64,000 bases of DNA from NCBI RefSeq assembly GCF_027887165.1, contig NC_077227.1:447206462-447270461 (forward strand), in the 5' to 3' direction. Position numbers and translations under genes: made by a program. Positions 1 through 10,980 of the stretch are shown here, one piece after another (the stretch's first letter is position 1; the number at the start of each line of letters is the position of its first letter). This stretch comes from Monodelphis domestica (lineage: Eukaryota; Chordata; Mammalia; Didelphimorphia; Didelphidae). A model generated the notes under the pieces. It saw only the letters and a list, made by a program, of their open reading frames with translations, was not told the origin of the DNA and did no database searches.

Positions 1-165
1 TACCACAATTTGTTCAGTCATTCCCCAATTGAAGGGCATTCCCTCATTTTCCAATTTTTTTGCCACCACAAAGAAGGCAGTTGTGAATATTCTTGTACAA
101 GTCTTTTTCCTTATTATCTCTTTGGGGTACAAACCCAGCAATGGTATGGCTGGATCAAAGGACAG
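1..165 (-). mobile_element. L1 LINE 3'-end fragment
   Basis: Reads as the reverse complement of the marsupial L1 3' region. The landmarks 'ttgttcagtcattccccaat' and 'gccaccacaaag' recur in the L1 copies at 11.5 kb and 39.2 kb. The fragment is cut by the window start and ends abruptly near the LTR that follows. Confidence 0.8.
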
Positions 166-168
166 GAG

Positions 169-905
169 TATAGTAAGTTTATAAGGAGGCAATATAAAGT
201 AATAGTATCAGGAAGCAAGAATGCAAAGGGCAACCCCAAAGTCATGTACAGATTGTCCTAAAGATCATAGGAGTATAATTTACAAATTGTATTACCTATT
301 AACTAAAAATCACACCTTAATACTGTGTGCTAAATCAGAGGAAGCCATCTAGGCCTCGTTGTCCCAGAGTCTTTTAGACCTCTGATATTTAAGCCCCAGA
401 TAAGCTCTAGCCATCTACAATAAATAGAACCAGCAGAACTCCAAATGGTACTGATAACTTGGAGATGACACAGCTTTATGAATGAACTAGCTCCAAGGTG
501 GCACAGATAAGAATTAGTCTGTCTCCATGAAAATCTTATAAAAATGAGACTCCAAACTCCCTTCACCAAGTACTTTTCCATCACTTTCTGGGCACAGAGT
601 TCTCTCAACTCTCCAATTCTATTCCATGGTTATATGAGTTATTCTCTGTGACTTACCCCTCTCCCCATTCTTACTGCATTCCTCCACCACAACATTCCTA
701 TTCCCACACAATCTGCCTCTGTCTCCCCCTTTCCCTACTTGTCTCTGTACTTTCTGTACAATTTGCCCTTGTATCCTCTGTGCCTTATTAAAGTGTGATT
801 GAAGCATTACTCCTCACTACCATCATGGTCTTTCCTGGCAAATACTCAAAGAACGGGATGTGCCTTTCCCCATTTCATAGTTCCTTAAATTAATTAGCAA
901 TTCAA
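169..905 (+). mobile_element. Endogenous retroviral-type LTR, copy A
   Basis: Aligns along nearly its whole length with 2938-3722. Shared blocks include 'caaggtggcacagataaga', 'aaaatgaga.tcca.actcc' and 'tccatggttatatgaatga'-like text. By eye the best stretches are roughly 75-80% identical. A TATAAAAA box lies at 537-544 and an ATTAAA polyadenylation-type signal at 787-792, in the order expected for U3-R-U5 read on the plus strand. No retroviral gene follows. The LTR class is not assigned, and the ends are set only by where similarity to copy B stops. Confidence 0.65.
537..544 (+). promoter_or_regulatory. TATA box of LTR copy A
   Basis: TATAAAAA, 243 bases upstream of the ATTAAA signal. The matching position in copy B has decayed to 'cacaaaaa'. 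Probably a relict promoter. Confidence 0.5.
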
Positions 906-1400
906 CAAGTATTTAGCTTTGCTCATTTTTTATTCTTGGCTCATGCTTTGAGATGTATTCCTCTTTATACTCAACTATTCCCATTTTTGCATTTAAGCCA
1001 CCAAGTATCAAAGGCTAGGTTGATTTAATTTGGTGAGTCTTATTGAGTTCTTTGTAGAATTTCTCTACCTCTTCATCCTCTGCATCTAAGGGAGTGTACA
1101 AGCTGTAACTGTTTTCATGGTGGCCTTTTTGCAGTACCTATCATAAGAACTATAATATGAGATGACTAAATATCCCATGAAAGAATATTTCTTGATAGCT
1201 TGGGACATATGACGAAACCAAACCCATTGTTTCCTTTCTTTGCCACTGCAAGGAATACTATCCTTTTAGCTACAAATCCCTTCTAGTGAGCATGTCAAGA
1301 CAGATGTGTGTCAGCCCCTCTAGCATGTTGGAATACACATTTGTAGTACATATAATATATAGTACATGTCACAGTTATAGTACCAAAAGTAAAGTAAGGG
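906..1400 (-). mobile_element. Probable RTE-class LINE fragment
   Basis: Text such as 'cctcttcatcctctgcatc' and 'agcttgggacatatgacgaaacc' resembles minus-strand coding DNA of RTE/BovB-like LINEs of marsupials, as remembered. The reading frame is broken by many stops. It lies between the two LTRs but is not retroviral sequence. Confidence 0.45.
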
Positions 1401-1601
1401 TTTTTTTTTAACTGTTACCATCCATCTTAGAATTTATATTGGGTATTGGTTCCAAGGCAAAAGAGCGGTAAGGACTAGGCAGTAGGGTTAAGTGACTTGC
1501 CCAGGGTGACCTAGATAGGCACTGTCTGGGACCACATTTTAATCCAGAACCTCCCATTTTCAGGTCTGGGTTTCTATCCACTAAATTACCTAGTTGTCCC
1601 C
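1401..1601 (-). mobile_element. SINE1/WSINE1-type SINE
   Basis: Begins with a T run (the A-tail on the other strand), then 'tattggttccaaggcaaaag', the CORE 'gttaagtgacttgcccaggg', and ends in the tRNA-like head 'acctagttgtcccc'. Full length at about 200 bp, and diverged. Confidence 0.85.
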
Positions 1602-2159
1602 AAATTAAGTTTTACAAACAGACTAACAATTGTGTGATTTATAGCATCCACTGACCTTCCTCTTGCCCCCCCCCCCCCATGATCATCCCTGCAAAAGCAG
1701 AAAAGATCACACAGGACCAAAAGTTGGGGTACATTTTTCCTTGTTTCATGTGTTGCCATGGTCAAAGGATGCTTCATTAGGTGGTCAGCCTCCTGGTGAT
1801 GAATCTCTCCTCTGCTTGGCTAGACTAGTCCTGGAGAAAGACTTAGTCTTGCCAGGATCATAATTAAAGTCTTTCCAGTATGAAAGATTCTGCTAAGGAC
1901 TATGATCTTTTAGTATCACCCATGAGAGCTCTACATCACAATAAGGCATTGGAATAGAGAAAGGTGCCATTGATCACAAGGGGAGAAATGGAGAAAAGAA
2001 TGTGGATGACTTGACTCAAATCCTTTTGTTGGATACAGAAAACATCAGATACATTTGCTGCTAGCTTGCAAGTTGGCAACATGATATGGTACTTAGGCTC
2101 CAGAAGGATTTAAATCTTTGAAACACTCATCTGAACTTGGGGATAATAATACTGATAAA
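1602..2159. other. Unassigned sequence with a C13 run
   Basis: Contains an uninterrupted C13 at 1666-1678. The remainder has no recognisable repeat anchor and could continue the RTE-like fragment upstream. No coding signal is seen. Confidence 0.4.
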
Positions 2160-2283
2160 ATATGCCTCGGTTTCTTCATCTTTAAAATGATCTAGAGAAG
2201 GAAAGAGTAAACCACTCCTGTATCTCCACCAGGAAAACCCCAAATGGGGTCATGAAAAATCTAACATGATAACAACAATTTTT
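2160..2283 (+). mobile_element. MAR1-type SINE, 3' half
   Basis: Has the diagnostic tail 'gagtaaaccactcctgtatc' ... 'ccccaaatggggtcatga' ... 'aacaacaa'. The tRNA-like head is not recognisable. Confidence 0.7.
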
Positions 2284-2640
2284 TGAAGAGCTAGTCCAAA
2301 CTCCTCAGATAGTCAATCAAAACCCTCTAAAGTCAGGCACCATTCTACATATCCAGTCTACTTCTTGACTAATTTCCACTTATGTATCTTTTGCTTTAGT
2401 TGGGCCGATGATCCTTCTATATCTGTCATGATCATTCTTGCCTCCAATTTTATTTTATACTAGTCTTTCCTCACAATCTATTCAAACTTACTGTCTGACC
2501 TTTAAAGTCCACTGGAAATCCTAGCTTCCTCTATGAAGACTTCCGTGAAAATACTCATCCATTGTGAACTCTTGGATATTAGCCTTTATATTTTATCTAT
2601 TATTTATTTTACATATTACATATTATTTATACTTCAGATA
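2284..2640. other. Unassigned, possibly LINE-derived
   Basis: The segment around 2515-2560 ('ctagcttcctctatgaagac') resembles the L2 3' region. The rest shows nothing recognisable. Confidence 0.3.
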
Positions 2641-2785
2641 TTAGCCTGAGTGTCAGGAGATAGGTTTGAACTCCAGTTCTGCCCCTAATTTCCACATTCC
2701 CATCTCCAGTTCCTCAGTTCCCTCTTCTGTAAAATGAGAGATTTTGAAGTAAATGGCCTTTCTATCTATAACATTTTAGGAGTAA
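2641..2785 (+). mobile_element. MIR SINE
   Basis: Reads 'tgtcaggagataggtttgaa', then 'tcctcagttccctcttctgtaaaatg', the MIR core and 3' part in order. Confidence 0.7.
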
Positions 2786-2937
2786 AATATCACTGCTCAC
2801 CTCCCATCCCTTCCCCTTATACCCACCCCCAGAAACCAAAGCCCAGTTTTAATGGAAGGGAAGAGGGAAATCTAGCTTGATAGCTGTCTTAAGATTGTAT
2901 CTTGTTCTGGTCCTCTTGACCACCACTCCCTTCTAGT

Positions 2938-3722
2938 TAGTATAGTCAGTTTACAAATTGGAAATAACAAGAAATAATATTGCAAAGGGGAACATAAATC
3001 ACAAGCAAATTGTCTTTAAGATCAAAGGAACATAATTTACAAATTGTAACATATGTTAGGCAAAAATCACATCCTGGTAATAGGTGCTGAAATCAGAGGA
3101 AACCATCTAAGTTTTGCTGTCAAGACCTTTTGATCCTATGATATGTAAATCTCAGACAAGTTCTAGTATCAGTAACAAGACCATCAGATCACCAAATGGT
3201 GCTGATAATTTGGAGATGATATGAACACATTAACTTTATGGTTTTAATGACAACTTTGACATGATTTGGATGTGTTAATGAGCTAGCCCCAAGGTGGCAC
3301 AGATAAGACTTCATCTGTTCTTCCCAAAATCCCACAAAAATGAGATTCCAGACTCCTGTCACTCCCTCCCCCCACCATATCACTCTTCCATCTCTATCAA
3401 GTCCTTGATGCTGAGAGCTCCCAACTCTGATCCATGGTTATATGAATGACACTGTCCTCGTCCCCATCATTTTTCTTCATCCTCCTGCCTTCCTTCACTA
3501 TCCCATCTCTGTCATCATGCCATCTGCCTCTGAATCCCTTTTGTTGCTTATCTATACTTTCTGGACTGTTGCTCCCCCCCCCACCCCCGCCATGTTCTCC
3601 AGGTTATGAAAGTGTGATCGCTGCCCTACTTCCTGCCGCCATTATGGTTGCTCTCTGTGAGTACCCAAAGAACTGGGCCTGCCTACCTTCATTTCATCAT
3701 TTCATAAATGAATTACCAATTC
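2938..3722 (+). mobile_element. Endogenous retroviral-type LTR, copy B
   Basis: Homologue of 169-905 in the same orientation. It differs by an insertion of about 45 bases near 3213-3262 and by C-rich expansions at 3365-3375 and 3571-3590. The polyadenylation signal has become ATGAAA (3606-3611). The shared end is 'aattaccaattc', compared with 'aattagcaattc' in copy A. It could be the 3' LTR of a gutted element or a second solo LTR. Confidence 0.65.
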
Positions 3723-4500
3723 TGCAGCACACCACAGTAAGAGACTCTTACCCAAGAGGGCACTAGGTATAGGTTAAATCTGATTATAGGTGAGTGGTCA
3801 GGCAGAGTAAGGGTAGGGTGCCCAAGGCAAATTTTGTGGATTCTCCAATTTGGTTCAGAGCTAACCTGAGCTAAAATCTGTGTTGTAGGGGGTTGGGGTG
3901 AGGGCTGGGCAAGAAGAGAATGGAAGGTGAGGGCCAACACCCAGCATCCAGGGAGCCATCTGCTATCTAATGAAAGCAGCCTTTCCTGTCAGCCCCAGTG
4001 AGAAAAAATGACTCCGTAGGCCCACCGTGTAACCCAGGAAAAGGGCTCTTTGGTTCCATGAGGTAATCTGCTCCAGTGATGTATAGCCCAGATAATAGTT
4101 TGGGTTAATGAACTTCAGCTGGACCAAAGAGTAAAACAAAGTAATTTCATAATACAGAGCGTGATGGATTAAAGTGGGTTAATACCAGGGGTATACATTA
4201 AGGGAAATGATCTCTCTGGCATACTAAATGGCAAAATAAAAGCACTTTTAGAAACTTCTTTGATTAATTAGTCTGCCCTTTTAGTTATATACCATGATAA
4301 AGTAAAACGCATTCCTCCTGGTCACCTCCCAAGCAATTCCTCTAAAGCTTCCAGCAACCACGCCCCCAGCCCCTTGGGGGACTCTCTAGGAGCAGCCTTT
4401 ACACCTCGGTCTGAGTCTAATAGAACCCTGATTCTTCAGGAGATTTTTGGGGTAGGAAAAAAATTATAGGGATAGAAAGAACTGCCAACATCTTCAGTTT
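3723..4500. other. Repeat-free sequence, possible conserved element
   Basis: No repeat anchors. Bases 3960-4420 are AT-rich with homeodomain-like TAATTA/ATTAAT cores (for example 'tttgattaattagtctgccc') and GC-rich ends. No open frame of interest. Confidence 0.35.
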
Positions 4501-4610
4501 CACTATCAGAACTGGAGTCAGAAGAGCTGGGTTCTAACTGCCACCCACTAGTTATGAGACCTTGGGTAAATAACGAAATCATTGCTAAGATTAACTCCAG
4601 CTCTTCTGGG
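4501..4610 (+). mobile_element. MIR SINE
   Basis: 'actggagtcagaagagctgg' followed by 'gttatgagaccttgggtaaa' is the MIR core, read forward. Confidence 0.7.
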
Positions 4611-5249
4611 AGATTTAATCCATACCCCTGTCTTCAAGAAAGACTGAGTACATTTGAGCTACATCACCCATGACTGGGGAAATTGCTGCCTGGTCCTTTT
4701 CTTGGAAATCTCTCTAGTAGGTTTAGCTATTCAGGAATGCAACACCTTTGTATCTCTGTATCCTGACCAAGGGTGTTATTTATTCTAAAGACCTGGTCTC
4801 CTTTCCTGTTGCTGGAGAAGTGACTGAAATTTCATTCCCAGAATACATTTCTTAGTAAAGAAGAGCTTCTGCTCTTAGCTGGCATGCAATCTCTCTCCCT
4901 GGCATCCTTCATCACAGGGCATCTCCATTCAGGGCTTGTGCTTATGTGGAGCCACTAGGTGGGCAACTCTGTCTCCTCGTTTCTAGTTGCTATGGAAATA
5001 CAGCTGAGGGAAGGGTCTGGTTGGAGATTTTGTTGTTTTTTCCATCTCCTTAGCTTTGAAACACAGGCTTTGGAAACTCTTTTCTGAGAAGAAAGAGGGG
5101 AAAATTTCTTTTTTTCCCCAGAACTCTCTTGAAAATGGACTGTGAGACTAGCAGTTTGGCTAGGGCACAAAGTCTCTTTTCTGTGCTATTAAAAGTTTGG
5201 GATGTTTTGGTTTAATCTACTCAACAGATTGAAACTCATCGAGGGCAGA
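4611..5249. other. No recognisable feature
   Basis: No repeat, RNA gene or credible exon seen. Confidence 0.4.
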
Positions 5250-5565
5250 AAGGGAATAAATATTTATTAAGTACTGCCTACTCTGTGCAGCTAGGTGACC
5301 CAGTAGATAACGTATCAGGCTTGGAGTTCAAATCTGGCCTCAGACACTTACTAGCTAGGTGACCCTAGGCAAGTCCCTTAACATGATTTCCTTCAGTTTT
5401 CTCATCTGTAAAATAAACTGGAGAAGGAAATGGCAAACCACTCTAGTATCTTTGCCAAGAAAGCTCCAAAAGGGGGTCCAACAAAGAGTTGGACATGATT
5501 GAAAATAATTAAACACCATCCATCACCAAGTGGGTGCTATATTCCAGGCCATGTGCTAAGGATTT
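5250..5565 (-). mobile_element. L2 LINE 3' end interrupted by a MAR1 SINE
   Basis: Left part 'aataaatatttattaagtac' and right part 'gtgctatattccaggccatg' are two pieces of the L2 3' end on the minus strand. They are separated by the SINE at 5286-5515. Confidence 0.55.
5286..5515 (+). mobile_element. MAR1-type SINE
   Basis: Nearly full length: head 'gcagctaggtgacccagtag', CORE 'gaccctaggcaagtccctta', tail 'ggcaaaccactctagtatc' and 'agagttggacatgattgaaa'. Confidence 0.85.
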
Positions 5566-5586
5566 TACAAATATTTCATTTAATCT

Positions 5587-5774
5587 TTTTGTTTTTTAAC
5601 TTTTATCTTCCATCTCAGAATTAGTACTAAGCATTGGTCCCAAGGCAGTTGGGTGGTAAGGGATAGGCTAATGGCAAGAGCACACAGCTAGGAAGTGTCC
5701 GAAATCAGACTTGAATGCAGGATCTCCCCTCTCTAGGTCTGGCTCTCAAGCCACTGAGCTACAAAGGTGCCCCC
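5587..5774 (-). mobile_element. SINE1/WSINE1-type SINE
   Basis: 'taagcattggtcccaaggca' through 'ccactgagctacaaaggtgc'. The CORE block is partly deleted. Confidence 0.8.
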
Positions 5775-5820
5775 TGTGAGGGCTTTCCTGAGCCAGTTTT
5801 ATATTATTGTTTATTTGTTT

Positions 5821-6022
5821 ATTTTTTAAAACCCTTACCTTCCATCTTGGAGTAAATTCTGTGTATTGGTTCTAAGGCAGAAGAGTAGTAAGGGCTAGGC
5901 AATGGAAGTTAAGTGACTTGCCCAGGATCACACAACTGGGAAGTGTCTAAGGCCAGATTTGAACCTAGGACCTCCCATCTCCAAGCCTGACTCTCAATCC
6001 ACTGAGCCACCCAGCTGTCCCC
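5821..6022 (-). mobile_element. SINE1/WSINE1-type SINE
   Basis: Full length, from the T-rich start through 'gttaagtgacttgcccagga' to 'ccacccagctgtcccc'. It follows another copy of the same family by under 50 bases, in the same orientation. Confidence 0.88.
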
Positions 6023-6044
6023 CCTCACCCCCAGCCAGTTTTAG

Positions 6045-6248
6045 CAGAGGTTCTTAACCTGGGGTCTGTGAACTTAGTATTTTGAATTTTTTAAAAGATT
6101 TTGAAAACTATATTTTAATATAATTGGTTTCTTTTGTAATTATATTATTCTATCTTATGCAGTTAAAAACCATCATCTGGGGATTTCAGATGGTTCACCA
6201 GACTACCAAAGGTCTTCATGACACATGGAAGAAGGTTAAGAACTCTAG
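6045..6248. mobile_element. hAT-like MITE
   Basis: Terminal inverted repeats: left CAGAGGTTCTTAACCT (6045-6060); right AGGTTAAGAACTCTAG (6233-6248), whose complement is CTAGAGTTCTTAACCT. The interior is AT-rich and noncoding, so it is non-autonomous. Related pieces lie at 12048-12185 and 35312-35570. No convincing 8-bp target duplication remains. Confidence 0.7.
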
Positions 6249-6384
6249 ATCAATCTAGAGATCCTCTTGGAAGTAGAGATCCTCCCTCAAGGAAACTAAA
6301 AATGATAGAGTTGAAAGAACCTTATCTCTATCCCCTTTTTTAATTATAAGATTTCTTTTCTTAAATTATTCTTTCCTTCTTTTG

Positions 6385-6470
6385 ATAGTGAAGGAAACTG
6401 AGGCTAAAAGAGGTTAGACAGCTTCCCCCAAGTCATAGTTCAGAGCTCTGCATTGCCCAGCCACTGCTGG
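6385..6470 (-). mobile_element. MIR fragment
   Basis: 'aaggaaactgaggctaaaag' and 'gttagacagcttcccc' are the MIR core in reverse. Confidence 0.65.
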
Positions 6471-6880
6471 AATCCTTCAAGAAAAAGAAAAGACAATGCC
6501 CATCAAGTCTTTCAGGCACTTCCAGTAACCAGCACTTCCATGTCTCTCTAGGGCATTTCTCCCAAAAGGCTTTCTTTCACCAGGGGTTCCCTGGGAGAGT
6601 TCCACAAGACTTTACTTCTGAAGATTCAGGCCAGAGATCACAGTAGCCATGGACGATCCCATGATGGTAGCAGGCACATGTACAGAGAGGCACATGTACA
6701 GGATGAGGTGAGGATGGAGGCTTGCTTGGACAAATCAGACTGGCTTTCAGAGATGTTGGGACATTCTTTACACTTTTTGGAAGGCCAAGGCCACTTCATT
6801 ATTTATTCACCCTCTTTGGGAATGGGGGAAGGGTGAGGGAGGAAAGGCTCTCTCTGAAAGTGGAAGGAGATTGCAGGATC
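6471..6880. other. No recognisable feature
   Basis: Repeat-free. A local direct repeat of 'ggcacatgtacag' occurs at about 6672-6703. No coding or RNA signal. Confidence 0.35.
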
Positions 6881-8390
6881 TGAGTGCAGAAGCTACATAT
6901 CTGTGTTGTCTTGTTTTGAAACAGAATGGACCAATCTATTTCCTTCAAATCACAAGTCTCTTTGCTAGGCGGGGGAAAATAATCTAATTACTTAAAGTAA
7001 GTCTTATAAAATATGGAAGATGGGCAGATTGTACAATCAGACAAATATAACCTTTTAAGAGTATGAAGTTCTGGTCTAAAATTACATTTAATTATTGTTG
7101 TTACATCTTAGACTTTTGAAGGAAATAACACTGAGCAGAAGTGTGACTTTCAAATTAGCATTTGAAAGTGTCTGTGAGGTAGGTGAGGGCTTTAGCAAAC
7201 CTTGGGGTTTGAACCTAAAATTACATTAACTTATTTGCAGAAACAAAATGAGGTTGATTAGTTATTGTTCAGATTCATTTGTTAAGCCAAAAGAATGGAT
7301 TTTCTATTAAAAAACACACACAGAGAGACCAAGACAATTGTGGGCTGCTCCCTGCACTCCACTGATGTTGACAAGAGTCAACGAGAAATGCAAGATATGT
7401 ATAAAGAGTAATTTTGTCTCATTAAAGTACGAGTCTAGTGGCTTCTCTTCATCTCCTTAATTCATTTCTTATGGTTTTTCTTGTCACTTCCGCATGCTTT
7501 ATGGCTTACTAACTTGCAAGTTATGGTTGTAATTTATGGTCAAGATTGAATGCTAGCAAATCACACAATATTTTCATTGATTACCCTAAATTGTCTAATC
7601 TCCTGTATGTTTTTAGGACTTGATTGGGTGGTATTTACTGATTGCCTTCATCTAATTTAAAAATCAATCAATAGCAACAATGAGCAGTGGAGGATAAATT
7701 GGGTCTAATGCAGCATAACCATGGCAAATATCTATCAAAGGTCCGTTCTCAATCACATTTGTGGGTAGTTTTAATACATAAGCCAAAATGTCTAAGAGCT
7801 TTCTTTCCAGAGCAGAGCATTGGAAAATTGGGCTCAGCCTCCACGACATCTCCCTGCTCTTATGCTGTCTATTTAGGGTGATTTCCCACTGCTCAAATGG
7901 ACATATTTCACTACAATAAAACTGTTTGCAAACTCGATAAAAATGAGATCTGCTTGGGTTTAAAGGCACTCTCTTCCATCTTCCTCCATATTATCTGCAG
8001 ATTATAATGGGAATTAACATAACACCCGCTTTTCTTATCTTTCTGCTTGCACTTTTCGAGAGATAAACAGTGCTAAGGATTTCTGATGGGAGCTGCCTTG
8101 AGAAATCAATTCATTAAACTTGTGCTTTGCATTGGTGGGGTTTCTCTAACCTCTCAGACCTGAAAGTTTTTGATAGTGTGCATCCACTGGAAAAACCAAA
8201 CCAAACCAAACAAAAAAACAACTTGCCATTAGGGGAAAAAAAATTACAAAATTGTTTGAAAGATGAAAGTTTAGAAGGAGTAAAGCTTGTCAATTCATTA
8301 TCTAAAAAACAGCTGCTTTGGGAGGCTTTCTGGGGTGCTCTGCAAATGGTGGGAATTAATTAAGCCAAAAGCCTTGCATATATTTTCCAG
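6881..8390. other. Repeat-free block, candidate conserved noncoding cluster
   Basis: About 1.5 kb without a repeat anchor in a window where anchors otherwise occur every few hundred bases. It is rich in TAAT/ATTA cores and includes 'aaaaatcaatcaatagcaac' (PBX/HOX-like) near 7660. Open frames are short and lack protein-like composition. A regulatory role is inferred. Confidence 0.4.
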
Positions 8391-8614
8391 TTATATGGCA
8401 GAAGCATGATTAAGAAGAGCCTCTAGGTGGTGCTAATCCCAGATCCTACTTCAAAACAGATCTCCCAGTTAATATTCCTGGGAGAATTATTAGCTCTGGG
8501 ACCAGGAAAACAAGACCTACAGTTTTGAGAAGGAAATCTCTTGTGAACCAAGGAAGGTCATGATTGCCCAGTAAAGGATATCCGTAGAATAAAGAAATCC
8601 CCAAATTCCTTTTC

Positions 8615-8830
8615 TCTCAGCCTCAGTTTTATCTTCTGTAAAATGAAAGGGTTGGATTTGATGGCCTCTTGGGGACCCTTAGATTTCCATGTTCTATGAG
8701 TATTACAGAAGGGTGGGTAGCATAGATCTGTGGCTAGGATGTTGGACTTGGAGCCCTGAAGATCTGAATTCAAATCTCTGAGAAGAGCTCTATGACCCCA
8801 GGCAAGTCTCTTAATTTCTTTGAGCCTCAC
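8615..8830 (+). mobile_element. Two MIR pieces
   Basis: First a MIR 3' part (8615-8700, 'ttatcttctgtaaaatgaaa'), then a MIR 5'-core part (8716-8830, 'gttggacttggagccctgaa'). The order shows two separate copies. Confidence 0.6.
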
Positions 8831-9009
8831 AGCTCTCTATACTTGTCTACTAACTTATAAGTATGTTTTGAGCTGTTTCTGTGTTGGATACTAATGAGAC
8901 AAGCCATAAATAGTAGCTGGTCTGGAGGTTAGCCTAAAGCTTGATTTGAAACTAATCAGCTATTTTTGAGTTTTAAAAAAGAAGTTTGCCAATACAGTTA
9001 ATTTATTTT

Positions 9010-9215
9010 AAAAGTTAGAAATTACCTTAGAAATGGTCTGGCCCAACCATCTATCCAAGAGACGAATCCTCTCAGGAACAACCCTGTCAGATGCTTGTCC
9101 GGCATCTGCCCCCATACATCCAGGGATGGAGAGTTTACGACCTCATGAGACAGCCTGCTCCTTGATGAGTTCCTGAGCATTGTCCCCTTTCTTCATTATT
9201 CTCCTTTATTGTTCC
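9010..9215 (-). mobile_element. CR1/L3 LINE 3' end
   Basis: 'tctggcccaaccatctatcc' ... 'ccagggatggagagtttacg' ... 'cagcctgctcct' is the CR1/L3 3' region in reverse. Confidence 0.65.
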
Positions 9216-9319
9216 TAATTCAGGATGTGATCCACACTAGGAAGAATTCTTTTTTGGAGCACCCGTGTCCCAGAAAAGAGACTAACTGTGTTAGTCAGGA
9301 TGGTATAAAAAACACACTG

Positions 9320-9510
9320 CTGAAAAGATGTGGATTTGTGTTGAGACTCCAATACTTACTGCCAGCATGACACTTTACAGGTCTTGTAACTACTCAGCAC
9401 CTGTTTCCTATCTATAAAGTGGAAATAATATTAATTTTACTATGTACCTCACAGGGTTATAGAAGGGAAAAGGTTTTTGTAAGTGTTAAGATATAAGAGA
9501 AATATGAATT
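9320..9510 (+). mobile_element. MIR SINE
   Basis: 'gttgagactccaatacttac' to 'cctcacagggttatagaagg', with the MIR 3' tail present. Confidence 0.6.
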
Positions 9511-9669
9511 TTTATTGTTAATATAGAAAGCTTTTATAGGTAGAATATTTTTGGTCGCTTTAGAGTCTGGACCTAGTCCTACAGATACAACTCTAGGCTT
9601 ATTGGTTGCAGGGCTTGTTTCTTGGTTACTGCTAGTCCTATTGTTCCATAACTGCTAGGCTAACCATCA

Positions 9670-9830
9670 CAGAATCATAAATTCAGAACTGGAAGAGTCT
9701 CATTTTCTAGATGATGAAACAGGCTCAAAGGGGTTCACTGAGTTGTCTAAGGATTCATAAGGAGCAAATGTCAGAGGTAATATCTGAGTTCATATCTTCC
9801 TATGGCAAATCCAGTGTGCTTTGCATAGTG
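9670..9830 (-). mobile_element. MIR SINE
   Basis: 'agatgatgaaacaggctcaa' and 'aatgtcagaggtaatatctg' match the MIR core in reverse. Confidence 0.65.
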
Positions 9831-9934
9831 CCCTATCTGCCTCTCTTTTTCCATAGCTTATTATTTCATTTACTTATTTCCCCTGTTACTCATTCTTTGG
9901 TGCATCTTACCCTCCTTCAATCTACTTTTTGGAG

Positions 9935-10105
9935 AAGCAGCATGAGATAATGCAAGAACCTTAGACTGGAAGTCAGGGGACCTGTTTTGAACCTTATTAC
10001 ATATGGTGCCTTTATCAGCCTCAATTTCCTTCCTACGAAATGAGAGAATTAAACAAGATAATCTCTAGGGTACCTCCACTTTAGGTTTCAGTGCAATGAT
10101 CTCTT
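9935..10105 (+). mobile_element. MIR SINE
   Basis: 'agactggaagtcaggggacc' to 'ttccttcctacgaaatgaga', read forward. Confidence 0.65.
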
Positions 10106-10334
10106 GTAATCCCTGCTAACAACATTTGGTCCACTTTACTCTCTCCACTTCACTAATCCTTGCTCTTCTCCTCTTCCCAAGTCTTAAAACCATGGGGAAC
10201 ATCCATCATTTACTGATGAGGGCTGACTATTGTGTGCCTGTCACTATGCTAGCTATCCTGGGAATATAAGGCAAGTGTAATATAATAAAGCTTATCCAAA
10301 GACACTTCTCCCCAAAAGAACCTTCCAGTTAGAC

Positions 10335-10510
10335 TGGTCCTGTGACTAGATTATATCACTTTCTCCCTTATTGGCTCAGTTTCCTTATGTGAAAAACCAG
10401 TTTTATAAAGCTTGTTCTGTCTCCTACACATGGTTTTTGAGAGGACGCAGTGAAATTCTACATGAAAATGCATTAGGAAAAAGTATAAACAGTTATGATC
10501 ATTATGATGG
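10335..10510 (+). mobile_element. MIR 3' part
   Basis: 'ctcagtttccttatgtgaaa' and the AT-rich end near 10495 are in MIR order. The head is unclear. Confidence 0.5.
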
Positions 10511-10529
10511 ATAGAAGTCATTATTATAA

Positions 10530-10965
10530 TTAAGGCGAGAGACTGGACCTGTGATTTATTTGGCAAAGAGAACTTCCAAATGAGAGGAAGTCTTTTATTA
10601 ATGTAGGCTGGCATCTTCTTTCTAATTTAGAGTCAAAGAGGAGCCTGAAAGAGTGAGAGATTAAGTGACTTGTCCAGGGTCATAGAGCTGGGACGTGCCA
10701 AAGGCAGGGTTCATTTTTAACCCTTATTTTCTGTCTTACTAACAACTCTAAGACAGAAGGGAAAGGACTAAGCAAAAGGGGTTAAGTGACTTGCCCAGGG
10801 TCACAGAACTAGAAAATGTTTGAGACCAGATTTGGACCCAGATCCTCCTGACTCCAAGTGTGATTTTTTTATTCACTGTGCTACCTAGATGCCCCTAAGA
10901 GTCAAGATTTGAACCCATGTCTTCTTGGCTTCAAGGCTGGCTCTCGATATACTATGTCACACTTC
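10530..10965 (-). mobile_element. CORE-SINE with 'AATGAAATCACAGGTC' tail, interrupted
   Basis: Starts with 'ctggacctgtgatttatttg', the reverse of a tail also present at 23038-23075. It continues to 'agattaagtgacttgtccag', is broken by the SINE at 10716-10896, and resumes at 'tcaagatttgaacccatgtc'. Confidence 0.7.
10716..10896 (-). mobile_element. SINE1/WSINE1-type SINE nested in a CORE-SINE
   Basis: 'ggttaagtgacttgcccagg' inside, ending 'gctacctagatgcccc'. It splits the older SINE at 10530-10965 in the same orientation, which gives the relative age. Confidence 0.8.
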
Positions 10966-10980
10966 TTATCATATTACTAT

